DNA from: Anaeramoeba flamelloides
Lineage: Eukaryota; Metamonada; Anaeramoebidae
DNA length: 64,000 bases
Assembly: GCA_027625915.1 (NCBI GenBank)
Contig: JANTQA010000072.1
Location: 2,976,001 to 3,040,000, forward strand
Direction of reading: 5' to 3'
Both the position numbers and the translations under genes were made by a program. Position 1 is the first letter of the stretch. Each line of letters starts with the position of its first letter. The notes below the pieces were generated by a model that saw nothing but the letters and a program-made list of their open reading frames with translations, did no database searches and had not been told where the DNA came from. Below are positions 50,493-63,395 of this stretch, one piece after another.

Positions 50493-52589
50493 ACTGAAAT
50501 TGTCTTAAGATCAAATATTTATCTTGTTCTCTTATTTTAATCATATTTTTTTTATTTTTGGTATTTTATTCTTTTATTTTTTTTATTTTTTATTTCAACT
50601 TTATATGGATATTTTTTTTTTAAAACTTTTTTTTGGAACTTTTTTTTATTTTAATATTGTTTCGTAACACACTTTTCAGACAATCAAGATTCAAAAATTT
50701 TCTTTTTTTTTTGGTTTATTTTTTTTATCAAATTAAAGTTTTTACAAACTTCACTTTTGTTTCAAAATTTAATCGATTCTTAATCAACAAATAATAAATA
50801 CTGATACTTTTCAAAAATATTTTTGATTTTACTTTTTTTTTCCTGAATTTTTATAAAATTTAACCAAAATAAATGATTTCTTTTCATAAAAGATAAAAAT
50901 TTCATTTTCAGATTAAAATAATTAAATTAACCAATTTAATGAGGAAATTTCGTCGAAAGTACATTCTTCAAAAAGACTGTAAATACTGTCCTTACATTTT
51001 GTTAAAAGTTCAGACCATCTTTTATTCCAAGATTCAAATAAATTATTTTGAAATATAATTTCCCATTTTTGGTTTTTATTTTTTGTTCGAAAGTGATCAA
51101 AATAATGTGTAAAAAAAAGACTAAAATCGGTGTTTCAAAATGAAATCCGTGATTTTTTTTCTTTTTTTTCTAATGTAACATCCAATTTTCTCCCCAATAG
51201 TATACTTTAACTAAAATCAATTTTGAAGATAAACCTAGTTGATGTCTTCTTTAAATTTTTGAATTCAGTTTGCAATTAGTTCAAATTTGTTGGTAATATA
51301 CTCACTTTTTTTGAAATTTTTTGTTTTTTTTTGACGATAAAAATTTTCAGAAAAATTTACTCTATTTTTTGAAATAAATTTTCTAATTTGAATCCTTTAT
51401 TTTTTGAATTTTGTTTCAAATAATAGAACTTTAAGAAACTAAAACCATATTTAATTCGGTTTTTTTGTTAGTTTCTTTGACTGATTAATGGGAAGGTACT
51501 CTATAACAAAAAAAAAAAAAAAAAAAAAACATCATTTATTTTAAAACAAGAATTAAAGTTTTATTTGCACGCATTATTTTGACAACAGTATTTCAAATTT
51601 CCACCCCCCCCTAAGAAGTACAATAAAGAGTGATATTTATTCATCAAGAAATTATTAATTTTATGTTGGTATTGACACCTTTAGACTTATAAATGATTAA
51701 TATGAAGATTTAATCGGAAAAATATCTTTTTCGTTCTCTTTTTAAGTTTTTTTTAGAGTGGATTATTAAAGAGAATGAAAAATAAAAACTATAAAAAATA
51801 CTACATTTTTATCGACAAGAAATAATTTATATCTTTGAGGAAAGATCTGAAAGCTTTAATCACAATGAAAAATTAATCTTTGGAAGTTCATGCCAAGAAT
51901 ACATTTGGAACTTACTTCCATAAATTATGAAATTTTCACTTTTCGAGCATAATAAAAAACAAAAATGATAAAATGAACCAAACTTACTTTTCAAAAACAA
52001 AATTTCAAAGAAATTTCAAAAATAATCATTTAATTTTCTCAAGATTCTTTGTTCACCTCATGATTTACTCAAAATGAAAATTACCTCAAAAAAGATGATT
52101 GGATCTGAGTTTATTGAATTATTAAGTCAAGAAAGAAAAATTAGACTTGATAAAAATTAGTGAAAAAATGAAAATCATTTTTTACATTAATATTTTTTTA
52201 AAAATATATTGATTTTTTCATATGGTATAATTGTATTTTTATTGATATTTCAAAAGAAAACAATTGTAAATAAGTTAATTATTTTTAAATATTTCGAAGA
52301 ATGGTTTTTTGAACTAATTTTTTTATTATTGAAAAGATATTGCTTGGTGAATTTATATGTTTTATTTTAATTATTTTTTATTTAGGGTTTAAACTTTAGG
52401 TTGGTTTATTTGTTTCAATTATTTTTATTTATTTTTTTATTTATTTTTTTAATTTTTTTATGCTTTTCCTGAACTGTTTTTATTGAAAAAAAAAAAAAAA
52501 AAAAAAATCAATCAAGAGTTTTAATCAACTAATCAAGGTTTTTTTATTTTATTTCAAAATAAAGAATTAAACTATTCTCAAAATTTTAA

Positions 52590-52643
<54 letters not shown>

Positions 52644-52751
52644 TTATTCTTTTGTGAGTTGGTGTTTAAAATTTCAAGAAATATAGAAACAATTATTTTT
52701 ATGAATTGATAACACTCATTTAAAAAAAAAATTTATTAAACAAGGATTATT
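50493..52751. other. Intergenic region between right PB1-UBA and VDAC-like genes
   Basis: Collinear with 6464-8696, AT-rich, with a long TA tract at about 52594-52638 and an A24-class run near 51509. Frames seen in the left arm here are broken, supporting their rejection. No gene was recognised. Confidence 0.5.
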
Positions 52752-53870
52752 TTAATTTTCAAGGAAAAAATTTCCTTTGTTGTGTTTCTTTTGGGTATTA
52801 ATTTCCAAAGCAATTCCAAAGTTTTTGGAAAGGAAAGGGTTTTTTTTCTGGCATAATCTCGAAAGGTCAATTGCGCCTGTGACACCTGCAGAGACATGGT
52901 CTGTGATTTTGGTCAAAACTTGAAGAGACAATTTACCTGAAGATTGGATCTTTGAGTAAAGTTGTGTTCTTGGGCTTGTGTTTACAAGCACTGCTGCCTG
53001 GAAAAGGTCCAGTGTGCGTGTGCTGCAGTCTACAGAAAGGCCCAACGATAACGCGATTCGTGGGTTTATTTGTGAGTAAACTTCACTTGAAACTATCTTG
53101 GTCTTTGGCTTGAATTTTGTTACAATTTCTGTGTCTTTATTGATTTTGTATTGCATCGCTGTTTCTAAAACTGGAACAGATCTTTGTTCGAGATCAATAT
53201 TTCCCATCATCCCAAAATTGATCCCTTTGATACCAGTCGTCATGCTAAACGAACCAACCCTAGTCATAAAATCAGTCATAAAGGACACACTTCCATATTT
53301 TGGACAACAAGAAAAATATCCATACAATGATTTTTTAAACGTATCAGCTTTTGTTGCATTTTAATTGTGTTGTGTTTGGAAAAGAAAACAATTTTATTAA
53401 AAAAAAAGTAAAATAACAAATAGTGGATCGTTAATTAATTCTGAGAGTGTTTTTTTTGTTTTCTTTACAAAACAAAAAAATAAAAACTATCTTTGGTAAT
53501 TCTTCGAAAAAGAAAAAAATTCACAAAAAAAAAAAAAAAAGAAAAGAAAAGAGGATTTGATCTTACTAAAGAATCCAGCATTTAAAACACCACCAAACAA
53601 ATCTGAAAAAGATAGTTTGGTAATAAGTTGTTTTTGTGATGTTACAGAAGTTGTGATTTCAACGTTTTCTTTGATTTTAAATTCAGAAGTGATGTTTGAA
53701 TAAAAAAACAAATCTTTCTCTTCTGGGCGAAGAGATGTAAAGCTTGTGAAATTGTATCCAAGATTTGAATTCGCTCGGAATCGAATAGAATATTTTGCCT
53801 GTGGTCTTTCTAACAACCGTTTAGACCTGATACCAAGTTCTGAATAAACAAGTGGATGTAATTTGTTCAT
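52752..53870 (-). CDS. VDAC/eukaryotic porin-like outer-membrane beta-barrel, right copy
   Basis: Exons are 53567-53870 and 52752-53347, around a 219-base intron. It is nearly identical to the left copy, with an Asp-to-Gly change at the end of exon 1 (SDLFGGVLNAG) and an uninterrupted final strand KNFGIALEINTQ that fits the VDAC C-terminus better than the left copy. This copy is probably the functional reference. It converges on the PB1-UBA gene, as in the other arm. The VDAC assignment rests on size, barrel pattern and C-terminal strand; the related Tom40 family is the alternative. Confidence 0.75.
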
Positions 53871-54135
53871 TTGTTTTTCCTATTTGTGTTAAATTAATAA
53901 ATATATCAATTTGGTTTGATTTGGAAAAAATGTTAAAAATTGGAAAAAAGTTTAATCAAAATTTTTTTTTTAAAATTGAAAAGCCATTTGTTCTTTCTTT
54001 TTTTTGTGACAAAAAGAGTAATACTATTTGAGTAATGTTAATTTTTACTTTTTCTGAAGTACCTTTATAAAATAATATCTTTTTTATTTACCTTTTTTTT
54101 TTTATTTTTCATTTTTCATTTTAAGGAGATAATAC

Positions 54136-55262
54136 AAAGTACACATAATTAGAGTGAAATACAATTTTTGACATTCAAAAAAAAATTATATAATCTTTAT
54201 GAAGAACTAAAACCCAATAAAAAATCTAAATATCCTGTGACATTTGATCTCTAAAAAATCAACATATGAAAAAAGAGAAGTCATTTTTAGAAAAAACAAC
54301 ACTATCTAATACTTTATTTCCCATTTGACTATTAGTAAATTATAATTTTGAAAACAATTGTATTAGTTTTGAAGTATAACTCGGGACGTTTTTGAGATCT
54401 CGAAGATTTTTTTTTTATTTTGTAAATTTCCTTTTTTTCTCTAAAATGTTAAAAAATCCTTACTTTGACAAATGTAGATAGTAATAAAATAACCCCAAAT
54501 TAAATTAAAACTGAATTAAATTGATTGTAAACTTATAGAAAATCAATTTCTTTTAACTTTAGTAAATTTAAACATTTGGAAATAAAAAATATGAAAACAA
54601 TTTAATTTTTTTTTTAAATTTGATTTTTTAGAATTGAGAATGCTTTTTAAATTTTTTTTTACAATTTGAATTTTTTGCGAATGAGATCTCGGATAATTTT
54701 TTTATTTGTTTTTCGAATTTTACCAATCAAAAGAAGTGTAATTTCAAGATAGCTTTTTTTATATCAAGTAACTCTTTGAGTATGCACTAAATCCACAAAA
54801 GTGACTAGAGCCTAAAAAATATATTTTATAATTATTCTTTTTTTTTGTAATTATAACAAATCAACAAACGTAAATATGGATTATGGTAAAAGATGGTAAT
54901 TTTACAATTATTAAGATATATTAAGAGTTCCATACATTATCCAATATTTGGTTATAGTAACACAAAAAGGGTGTTGATTTTAGAACTCAAATGGATTTTC
55001 AATATAGAATGGTTTGGTGAATACCAATACTTTGTTTGATATATGATTTATAAAAAAAAAATTGAAAGATTGATATTCACCAAACGATTTTTTTAATTAA
55101 AATTATTATTAGTCATTAAACATAATCTGAAATCATATTTACTATTTCCGAAAATTTGGATATAGGTCCGGAACTCTTTATTTATCTTGAAAATTGTAAA
55201 AACTCTATTTTTCACAACATTTATCTTTACAATTGTGTCCGAAATCGTTTATATATTATGGT
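54136..55262. other. Right flank just outside the palindrome, no supported gene
   Basis: AT-rich DNA with no match to the left flank. I see only short T/A runs and no gene, transposon end or RNA gene. Confidence 0.4.
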
Positions 55263-55802
55263 GTTTAAATATCAGCTCCATTCCAAAAATATTGAGACAC
55301 TCAAAATCAAAAATTGGCAAGAAAAAACTCAATTTATTATATTTTTACAATCGTAATATAAAACCACATTTAAGAATAAATATTATTAATTTTTTTATAA
55401 GTAATCATTTTCATCCAAACAAAAGAAAAAAATATAAAATGAAAAAAAAAAATATGTGTGTCCAAAATGATGAAACTAGAGGAACAAAAAATGGATTAGT
55501 AAATTTGTTGAAATTTAACCAAAAATTGTTGATCGATCAAATGATAAGATATCATCGACTCAATGTATGTGTTTTTTCTATTCAACAAATTAAATACTAT
55601 AATTCTATCAAATAACAAAAAATAATTACAGATCTAACCAAACAGGTTACATAACTGGAAAAAAGGAAATGAAAACAAAACAGAAAAGAAAAAAAATGAA
55701 ATAATAGTTTTTTAAATGAAAATTATTTTCAAATTTATTGTAAAGTGGGGGTATTGTTACTCTTTCAACTGTTTAATATGTGTACAAATTTTTGAAATTT
55801 CG
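55263..55802 (+). mobile_element. Non-autonomous Tc1-like element, copy 2 of 3
   Basis: Left end CTCCATTCCAAAAATATTGA and right end (complement) CCGAAATTTCAAAAATTTGT are related inverted repeats. The interior shares GTTGATCGATCAAATGATAA and AGATCTAACCAAACAGG with the 2435-2963 copy, and ACTCAATTTATTATATTTTT with the 61-kb copy. An ORF of 142 codons spanning its left end is not conserved between copies and is not called. The ends resemble those of the Tc1-type element at 25406-26442, a likely source of mobilising transposase. Confidence 0.65.
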
Positions 55803-57844
55803 GATATATAAAATTTCTTATTAAAAATTTTTTCTGATAATAATGAATATTTGTATGTATTGGATCAAGGTATGTTTTGTTTCATTAAAAAAACCTTTAA
55901 AAAAATAAATGAATTTATGGCAATAATACAAATTAAGAAAATTTGTAAAAGTAAAAAAAGGGATTTAGAAAATTATTTTTAACAAATTTTATTTTTAATT
56001 GATCTAATATGGATTTGGAACAAGAAAAATTAATTTTTTTCAAGATTTCTACAGAAATATAGATTAATTAGATGAATTTTTTTGATTTTTAAACAATAGA
56101 TTTTCCACAATAATTGTAAATAATTCAAAATATTATGAAAATTTTCTTCAATTTTTTGATTAAAAGCTAATCGTCCCAAAGTCCCAAGATTTTTTAAAAA
56201 TATCAATTCTTTTTTCTCATTGAACTTTAAAGAAAAAAAAAACAAATAAAGAGAATAATACACACCTGAGAATATTTGATTTAAATGAAAAATAAAATCA
56301 ATTAATGTATTTTGGTAAAAATTAAAAAACTTCAACTCTATATAAAAACTGAATAAAAAATACAATCATCATTTTGATTTTCAATTGGATATAAAATAAA
56401 ATTTTAATAGAAATCAATATGATTATTCACCAATTATTTTCACCGTTTTAATAACATTATAATACACTTTTTTACTTAGCTACTCTAGATAATATCTAAA
56501 AAAAAAATTATTTGAAAGAATTTATATTGAAAAAAAAAACGTGAAATGAGAAAAAATGTGAATTCAATTGGGATATTTCTGTACCTTATTTTCGTTCTTC
56601 CACTTTTCTTTAAAGTCAAACTCGTTGAAATAAAGAGTTAAAAGAAATCTTTTAAGAGTTAATTTTGTAAGAAAAAAATGTATCTAAAATGTTATTTCAA
56701 GATAGTAGAATAGTCTTCAGAAACCCTTTAATTAATTGCTTCAATACAATTAAAATAATAATGAAAGTAGTAAAAAGAAATACTTCAAAAGATCTTATAT
56801 CAAGTCTAAATGTTTATATAAACTACAAATATTTAATTTGAAATAAACTAATTTTGAAATAATTTTAAGATTCATTAAAAAATTGGTTATCAATTTTAAA
56901 AAATTAGATAATTATTCCAGATTAATCACCGAAATTTATTCAAAAAAATATACCAAAATTTCAATTGATTGAGATATTATCTTTATTAAATTTGGAAAAA
57001 TAAAAAACTTACCAAATTGTCATGTACTTGAAAACGAAAAGATTAATTAATATGCCTGAGTAAAAATTTCATTAGATTTAAAATTAAATAAATTTTCTTT
57101 ACATTTCAAAAAGTAAAAAAAGTGTCTATGTTTTTCAGTATTCAAAAGAATTAATAAAAATCAAAGATTTTATTCTATACTTTTGAATTCTAGAAAAACT
57201 AACTCTGGTTTTTGTTATTTTTTTGAAATAGAAAAAAAATTTAATATCTTTTCTTTTTATTTCAGAAAGAAAAAAAAACCTAGTGAAAACATAGGATAAG
57301 TATTTTTCTCGCTTCAAAAAAAAATAAATAAAATATGTATATATATTTTTGAAATTTACTATAACTTCAACAAATATCCATAAATTTTATTCTTTCCTTT
57401 TGTGAATGGAAAGTACAATATAAAATGAATAACAATCCTTAATTAATAATTCTCAAGAATATTAATCAATTATAATACAGAACTTATATTTATAAATTTA
57501 TTAATGTCAAATAAAGTAAATTATTTGGTGATATTAATTTTGAAGAGAATGTAAATAAATCCCTGATCATTTGACATCAATATCCACAAAGTTGATAAAT
57601 ATTTACCTAAACTCAAAAAAACATTTTAAGATATCCATAAAACTGTGAATAGGATATTTAATAAGAATTCTATTTCAGATCTTTCCAAGAACTTACGTCC
57701 TATAAAATTTGATCTTGTCAAATTCATTTTTTTTCTTCTTTGTAGTTACAAAAAACAAGAAATTAAAAAAAAAGATTTCTAAAAAAAATAAAAAAAACAG
57801 TTTGAAAGCACCCAAATTAATAGTCTCTATATTACTTTTCTTTC
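55803..57844. other. Intergenic region upstream of the NT-C2/DIL gene
   Basis: AT-rich, with short frames such as 56030-56365 (minus strand, 111 codons, Phe/Leu/Asn-rich, no motif). I cannot support a gene or element here. The last 100 bases should contain the promoter of the following gene. Confidence 0.4.
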
Positions 57845-60709
57845 ATGAAAAGAAGAATTTTCAAATCAAGATCTGCCAAAGCTGTCTTGATTTTTTGTAT
57901 TCACCAAACAAGGAATTTTCCCTTTATTAATAGGACTGTTTTTGTTGAATCAAAAATTAAAGGGAAAAGATTGTTAACAAAAAAGTCATTAGCAAACACA
58001 AAAGGAGAAGTGAATTGGGATGAAGAATTTCGAATGTTGGTGAATTTAAAACAAAACAAAACAAAAGCAAAAAACTCAAAATCCCAAGCCAAAGACGAAT
58101 ACAATCCAATGTATCTCAGATTTAAGCTGTTAGTTGATAAGGAACAAAAAGGAAGGAAATTATTTGGAAGGAAATCAAAGAAGCATTTAGAATTGGGCAA
58201 GGTGTATGTCAATATTTCAACTGCGCTGACTCTCGAAAACAAGCCTGTTTTGAAGATCTTGAAATTTTCACAAAAGAACCCGATTTTTATTGAAGGCTTT
58301 GATGGGAATGAGAAAAAGAAAAAGTATAAAAAGAAAATGAAAAAAAAACAAAACAAAACAAGAACATCTGTGTTACACAAATTTATTACAATAAAGGATT
58401 CCGAACAATGGATCTCTCCGTCTCTAATTGTTTCATATCGGGTCCTCTTGGGGAATAATCCTGACGATCTCAACTCCTTACTCGACAATTTATTAATCCA
58501 ACGAAAATTAGAAAATATTGAACTTCTTGAGAACCGATCTGAAGCAAGTACTTCCACTGAGAGCTCCAATGGTAGCAGCTCTGCAAGTGGTGATGAAATT
58601 GATAAAAAGAAAGAAAAAGAAAAAATCAACTGGGATTCTGAATCGGCTATTTCAAGCACAAGTTCAGTCTCATTAAAAAAAAAGCATAAAACCGATCTGC
58701 GTTTAAAAGAATTTATTCCTTCGGGATCTTCTTCTAAGGGTGAATCAAATCTTTCAAATTTAACACTAACATATACTGATGAAGATAGTGGAAGTGAAAA
58801 TCAAGAAGAAAATGGAGATGGCAATACTAGCAGCAGCAGTTCAGGGAGTGAAAGTTCAAACAAGGAAATTGAAAAAAACTATAAAAATAAGATCAATATA
58901 ATTAAAAAAGATCAAGGCCAAGTGCAAGAGCAGGAGCAAGAGCAGGATCCTTTATTAAACGAATCAACTGATTTGATTATTGATAATTTATTAAAAGAAT
59001 TAATAAATGGGATCACTAATAATGAAAGAAAGGTAAATTTTGATCAAGCTAAAAATAATATTATCAAAATATTTGATAATGAAGACAGAATTGAATTAAA
59101 AGAAAAAATTCAGAAATTGGGTTACTTGATTCAAGAGTATAATTCCAAAAAGTTTTCGAAAAATATTATTGAAAAAAGAAAAATAATTAAAAAGCGACAA
59201 GACAAACTTGAATTAAGATTGATGGAACTTAAAAGTTTAAATCAATATTTGAACCAAAGTAAAGTTTTGAAGCAAATCAAATTATTTTTTGAAAGTGTTT
59301 TTCTTTTTGCGCCAATTACTTATTCGAATGGTACTCCCCATAGTGGCTGTTTATTATTTAAAGGGTTTCTTTATTGGTGTACATCTGCCTTGGAAGAAAA
59401 TCCAAAAACTAATCAAAGGGGGAAAGAAAGACGAACTGAGAAAGAAAGACGAAATGAGAAAGAAGAAAAAAAGACAATACAATTATTATTTTGTAATGAA
59501 TTTATCAAAATAATTCAACTCTTGCATAATATCCATTCCAATGACTTATCACAGTTGTTTTGGATATTATCTAATTTAACTTTTTTTATCAAAATGATCA
59601 ATTCCTACCCAGGTATATTGCTTGGAGATGAAATTAATGAAAATGATCGATTAAAAAAAAATGATTCTAATATTGAGAAGAGAAGGGAACTAAATAACAA
59701 AATTGGACATGGGCTAGATTTTGGTAATGAAGGCAACAGTGAAGAAGAAAATGATGATGACGATGAGGGTATCATAAAAAACAAATCACATTTTAAGATT
59801 AATGATTATAATATTTGTAAAGAATTTAGTTTTAATTTAAAAGAATATTATTTTGAAACTATTAAAATTATAATAAAGAATCTACGTTCATTAATAATAC
59901 CAAATGTTGAAAATATGTTTATTCAAAATAAAAAATTTTTATATAATCAAGCAAAGGATCCATTTGAAAATGAAAACAATGAAGAAAAAAAAAAAAAAAA
60001 AAAAACCATAGGAATAAATCACCGTCGAGCAATCTTAAAAGCTATATTTCAAAAGTTTGGTTTTATGTTTCAGAGCATTATTTACCTCTTGAAATACAAA
60101 ATATTATTTTGAACAAAATCTTAATGCTTTTAAATATGAGATTAACAAACGAATTTTTAATGAACCCTAATTTTTGTACAACAAAAAATTCGTTTGAAGT
60201 CCAAGGGAAATTAACTGAATTAAAAAAATGGTTAAAGAATAATATTGAATGGGAAGAATTTGAAAGTAATTTGGATAATATTAAGGATAGTATAAATTGT
60301 TTAATTGTGCATTCAAAAATTTTGCAACAAAAAAATAATTATTTACAAAATATCGAAAGTATTTGTCCTAGTTTGAATTTATTACAAATAAAAACTTTAT
60401 TTCAAAATTTCAAAACAGATGAAATTGATCCCGAAAAAATTAAAAAAAATGATTTAAAGAGCTTTGTTGAATTTGTTAAAGAAAAAAAAAATACAAATCA
60501 GTCTATTTTAAAGAATATCGAGAGTGATATTCGTTTAAATGAGAAAGATATACATAGTGATGAGCATAAAGTGAACGGGGGTAATGATTTTAAGGGTGTG
60601 AATGATGACAGTAATGATGAGATTAATGATGGTATTAACAGCAATAGTAATGACAATGAGAACGATGATATTATTGATTATAGCAATGATAGTATTGATT
60701 ACAGCGGCC

Positions 60710-60740
<31 letters not shown>

Positions 60741-60960
60741 GAATTATGATCAATTTGGAGATGATGTGGATGATCAAGCCCAAATTAAAGTTAAAGAAAA
60801 TACTGATATTTTTACCAATATTAATTTTCAATTTGCATTTTATGAAGATTGGGAAGATATAAAACCTTCTATTAAATTAATTTCAATATCAAAATTTAAA
60901 ATTGTTTTTGAAACGATTGATAAAATATTGTTTTCTAAAAAAAAATCCACAAGATTTTAA
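57845..60960 (+). CDS. NT-C2 domain plus DIL (dilute) domain protein, one apparent frameshift
   Basis: The N-terminal about 200 residues fit an NT-C2 domain (EEIG1/EHBP1 type): INRTVFVESKIKGKRLLTKK, VNWDEEFRML, MYLRFKLLVDKEQKG, LGKVYVNISTALTLENKPVL. A Ser/Glu-rich disordered middle follows. The C-terminal half resembles a DIL domain as in myosin V tails and related adaptors: LFWILSNLTFFIKMINSYPG, YYFETIKIIIKNLRSLIIPN, then LMLLNMRLTNEFLMNPNFCT and CPSLNLLQIKTLFQNFKTDE. The DIL part is split between two frames that meet at an A21 run (59985-60005); the downstream frame is open through the run. A polyaspartate tract near 60710-60740 is encoded by GAT repeats. The likely role is membrane-associated trafficking or cytoskeletal tethering, inferred from the domains. 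The start is the ATG at 57845. Confidence 0.7.
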
Positions 60961-61881
60961 TTCTCAAAATTTTTCTTTTTGTTCAATTCTTTTTTCTTAT
61001 TAATTAAAATATCATTAAAAGTAATATTACTGTTTATCAATTTTTTTTTTTTTTTATTTAATATTCCTTTCTTTATTTTTTCAATTATTTCTTATTCGTT
61101 AAATGTTTTGAACAACTAGAGTGTATTCAATATTTATATAAATATAAATATTTTCAAAAGCTTGACTATTCAATTTGATTTGTAAAAAGTCAAATTACCG
61201 TTGATGATGATTGGTTTAGAATTACTCAAAACCAAAAAATATTTTATTTTTGAATAATTTTTAGCAACTTAAGGGAGTTGACATCGTAAAGGAAAATTTT
61301 TTGATTTTTTGCATTTTTGAAGATCAGAAAATAACATTTTTTACTTTGTGTAACTCATTGATTTTTATTATTTAAAGTAGTTCATTAATTAGATTTTTTA
61401 ATTTTTTTTTTTCAAAAATCTCAAAGAAATTGCCACAATAAAATGTTGAGTTGAATTGCTTAAAATAGTGTTTCAAATGTTGAATGACTTATCTTTTGTC
61501 CTTATCTCAACATTCTATTGTGTCATTTAATTTTTTCATTTTTTATTTTTTCATCATTTTTTAATTTTTTTAATCTTTACAACAAAAAGCACATTGAAAT
61601 ATTTTTTTCTCATTGACATTTGGGATTAATTTATTTTATTTAAAAAGAACAATAACATTACAATAGAGAGAAGCGCAAAAGGAAACGTGAATGGTGCTTA
61701 AATAACTAGAAGGGTTCCCAAAAATAAAAAAACCCAAAACATTACTTTTTAGGATTATAAATAGTTGGATTTAGTGGAATTGGAGAAGTGGATACGATTA
61801 TATTCTATCAAATTTTAAACCATAAAATAGCTATAAGTTTTATTTTAAGAATTAAATCTTATCTTCTCAGAAAAAAATAAC
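60961..61881. other. Intergenic region with a small inverted repeat
   Basis: CACAATAAAATGTTGAG (about 61434) and CTCAACATTCTATTGTG (about 61507) form an inverted pair about 70 bases apart, possibly a small foldback element. No gene was recognised. Confidence 0.4.
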
Positions 61882-62419
61882 TGACTCCCATTCCAAAAAT
61901 TTGGACACACCCAAAATCAAAAATAGGCAAAAGAAAAACCTCACTTTATTATATTTTTACAAACCTCATATAAAATCACATTTAAGTGGCATAGTATTAA
62001 TTTTTTAATAAATAATCATTTTAATCTAAATAAAAGAAAAAAAAATATAAATCAAAAAAATCAAGTTTGGTTTATCCAAAATAATGAAACGAGCTTAACA
62101 AAAAATATATTGATAAATTTGTTGAAATTACACCAACAATTGTTGATCAATCAACAGATAAGATACCATGGACCAATTGTATGTGAATTTTTCAATTTAA
62201 GAAACTCAATACTAACATTCTATCAACCATCGATTAAAAAATTTTTAGATCATACCAAAATATATTTAGGTAAATCGAAAAAAACGAAATGAAAACAACA
62301 AAAAAGACAAAAAAATGAAATAGTTTGTAAAATTGAATAATTTCCAAATTGAATGTAAAGAATGATATTGATATTCTTTTGACTGTTTAAAAGATGCCCA
62401 AATATTTGGAATTAAGTTG
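61882..62419 (+). mobile_element. Non-autonomous Tc1-like element, copy 3 of 3
   Basis: It starts ACTCCCATTCCAAAAATTTG and ends CAAATATTTGGAATTAAGTT. It shares CTTTATTATATTTTTACAA and TTGTTGATCAATCAACAGAT with the copy at 55263, in the same orientation. The 60-codon frame at 62110-62292 lies in the shared core but is not open in all copies. Confidence 0.65.
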
Positions 62420-62825
62420 ATTTAAATAAATAAAAAAAAAAAATCAAAACTTTTTTATCAATATATTCTCTTTTTTTTTATCATTTAATATTAGAAAAAA
62501 AAATAACAAATAATTTATTAAAATCAAATTTTTTGACAATCTACGATCACAAGCCACTAAAATAAAAGACTCTTATCTCACATCTCTCAAATTTTTATGA
62601 TTTCTTATGGTGTAGCTACTCCCAAAAAGAAAAATGTAGAGAAAGGTTATTGTGGATAATATTTTTCAGTAGAAACTAAGTTGTTCAAGCACTACTTGTA
62701 AAAATCAAAAAGTTTATTAGAAGGCTTTGAATACACAAAATAATCTCAAATTAGATCTTTATAATTCAAAAAAAACAAGAAGTATTGGATTTTAAATAAA
62801 CAAGAGATTTCACAATTTTTAAAGA

Positions 62826-63047
62826 CTATTTGTTTCAAAATAAATTGAACTAAATTTTCCTTCAGCTTTCCAATAAAAGATTTCGAAAACATGTAACTTT
62901 TCAAATTTTTAATTCTGATAATAACAAGCCTAAAATACTCATTCCCCTTTAGAATTACAAACTGTGATAATTTATTTTAATTATTGTCATGGTTTGTAAT
63001 GGAAAAGCTGAACCAAAATTTTGATCTTTTTATTTTACAATTAACAG
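62826..63047. mobile_element. 222-bp MITE, second copy of the 11800-12021 family
   Basis: It starts CTATTTGTTTCAAAATAAAT and ends TATTTTACAATTAACAG before TA, with sub-terminal CAGCTTTCC and GGAAAAGCTG, and has the same length as the left-arm copy. A partial end copy (AGCAGAATTTAAATTTTG to AATTAATAG) follows at about 63083-63126. Confidence 0.75.
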
Positions 63048-63395
63048 TATTTTTAAATTATTGGATATTTTTTTTTTTTTGAAAGCAGAATTTAAATTTT
63101 GTTCTTTTTATTTTGAAATTAATAGTACTACATCAGAAAAGAATGCAAAACGAATAAAAAAAACACTGTCGTTCAACTCTTAAAAAATAATTGAGATTGA
63201 CCGTTATTTTAAAATTATTTCAAGAATTTGATTCTTTGTAAATCTTTAAAAATTGTTTTACAAACTCACAAAACAATAAAATATCAAATATTTTCAATAC
63301 AAACATATTTTCAAAACAGTTTAAATTTTTAATTTTTTTTACGAAATGTAACCATTTTTTCATAAATATTCCTTTTCTTTTTTACATTTTGCAAA

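Larger units (their letters stand above)
29525..54135 (-). repeat. Right arm of the large inverted duplication
   Basis: This is the inverse of 5060-22795. The arm is about 6.9 kb longer than the left one. Insertions here at about 32313-32507, 33443-33866, 37461-42312, 42592-45317 and 47283-47756, minus the four left-arm insertions, account for the difference to within a few tens of bases. Coding blocks are nearly identical to the left arm, while spacers show substitutions and homopolymer length changes. Confidence 0.92.

Noticed and set aside
56030-56365. 111-codon minus-strand frame
   Set aside because: Phe/Leu/Asn-rich with no motif and no repeat copy.
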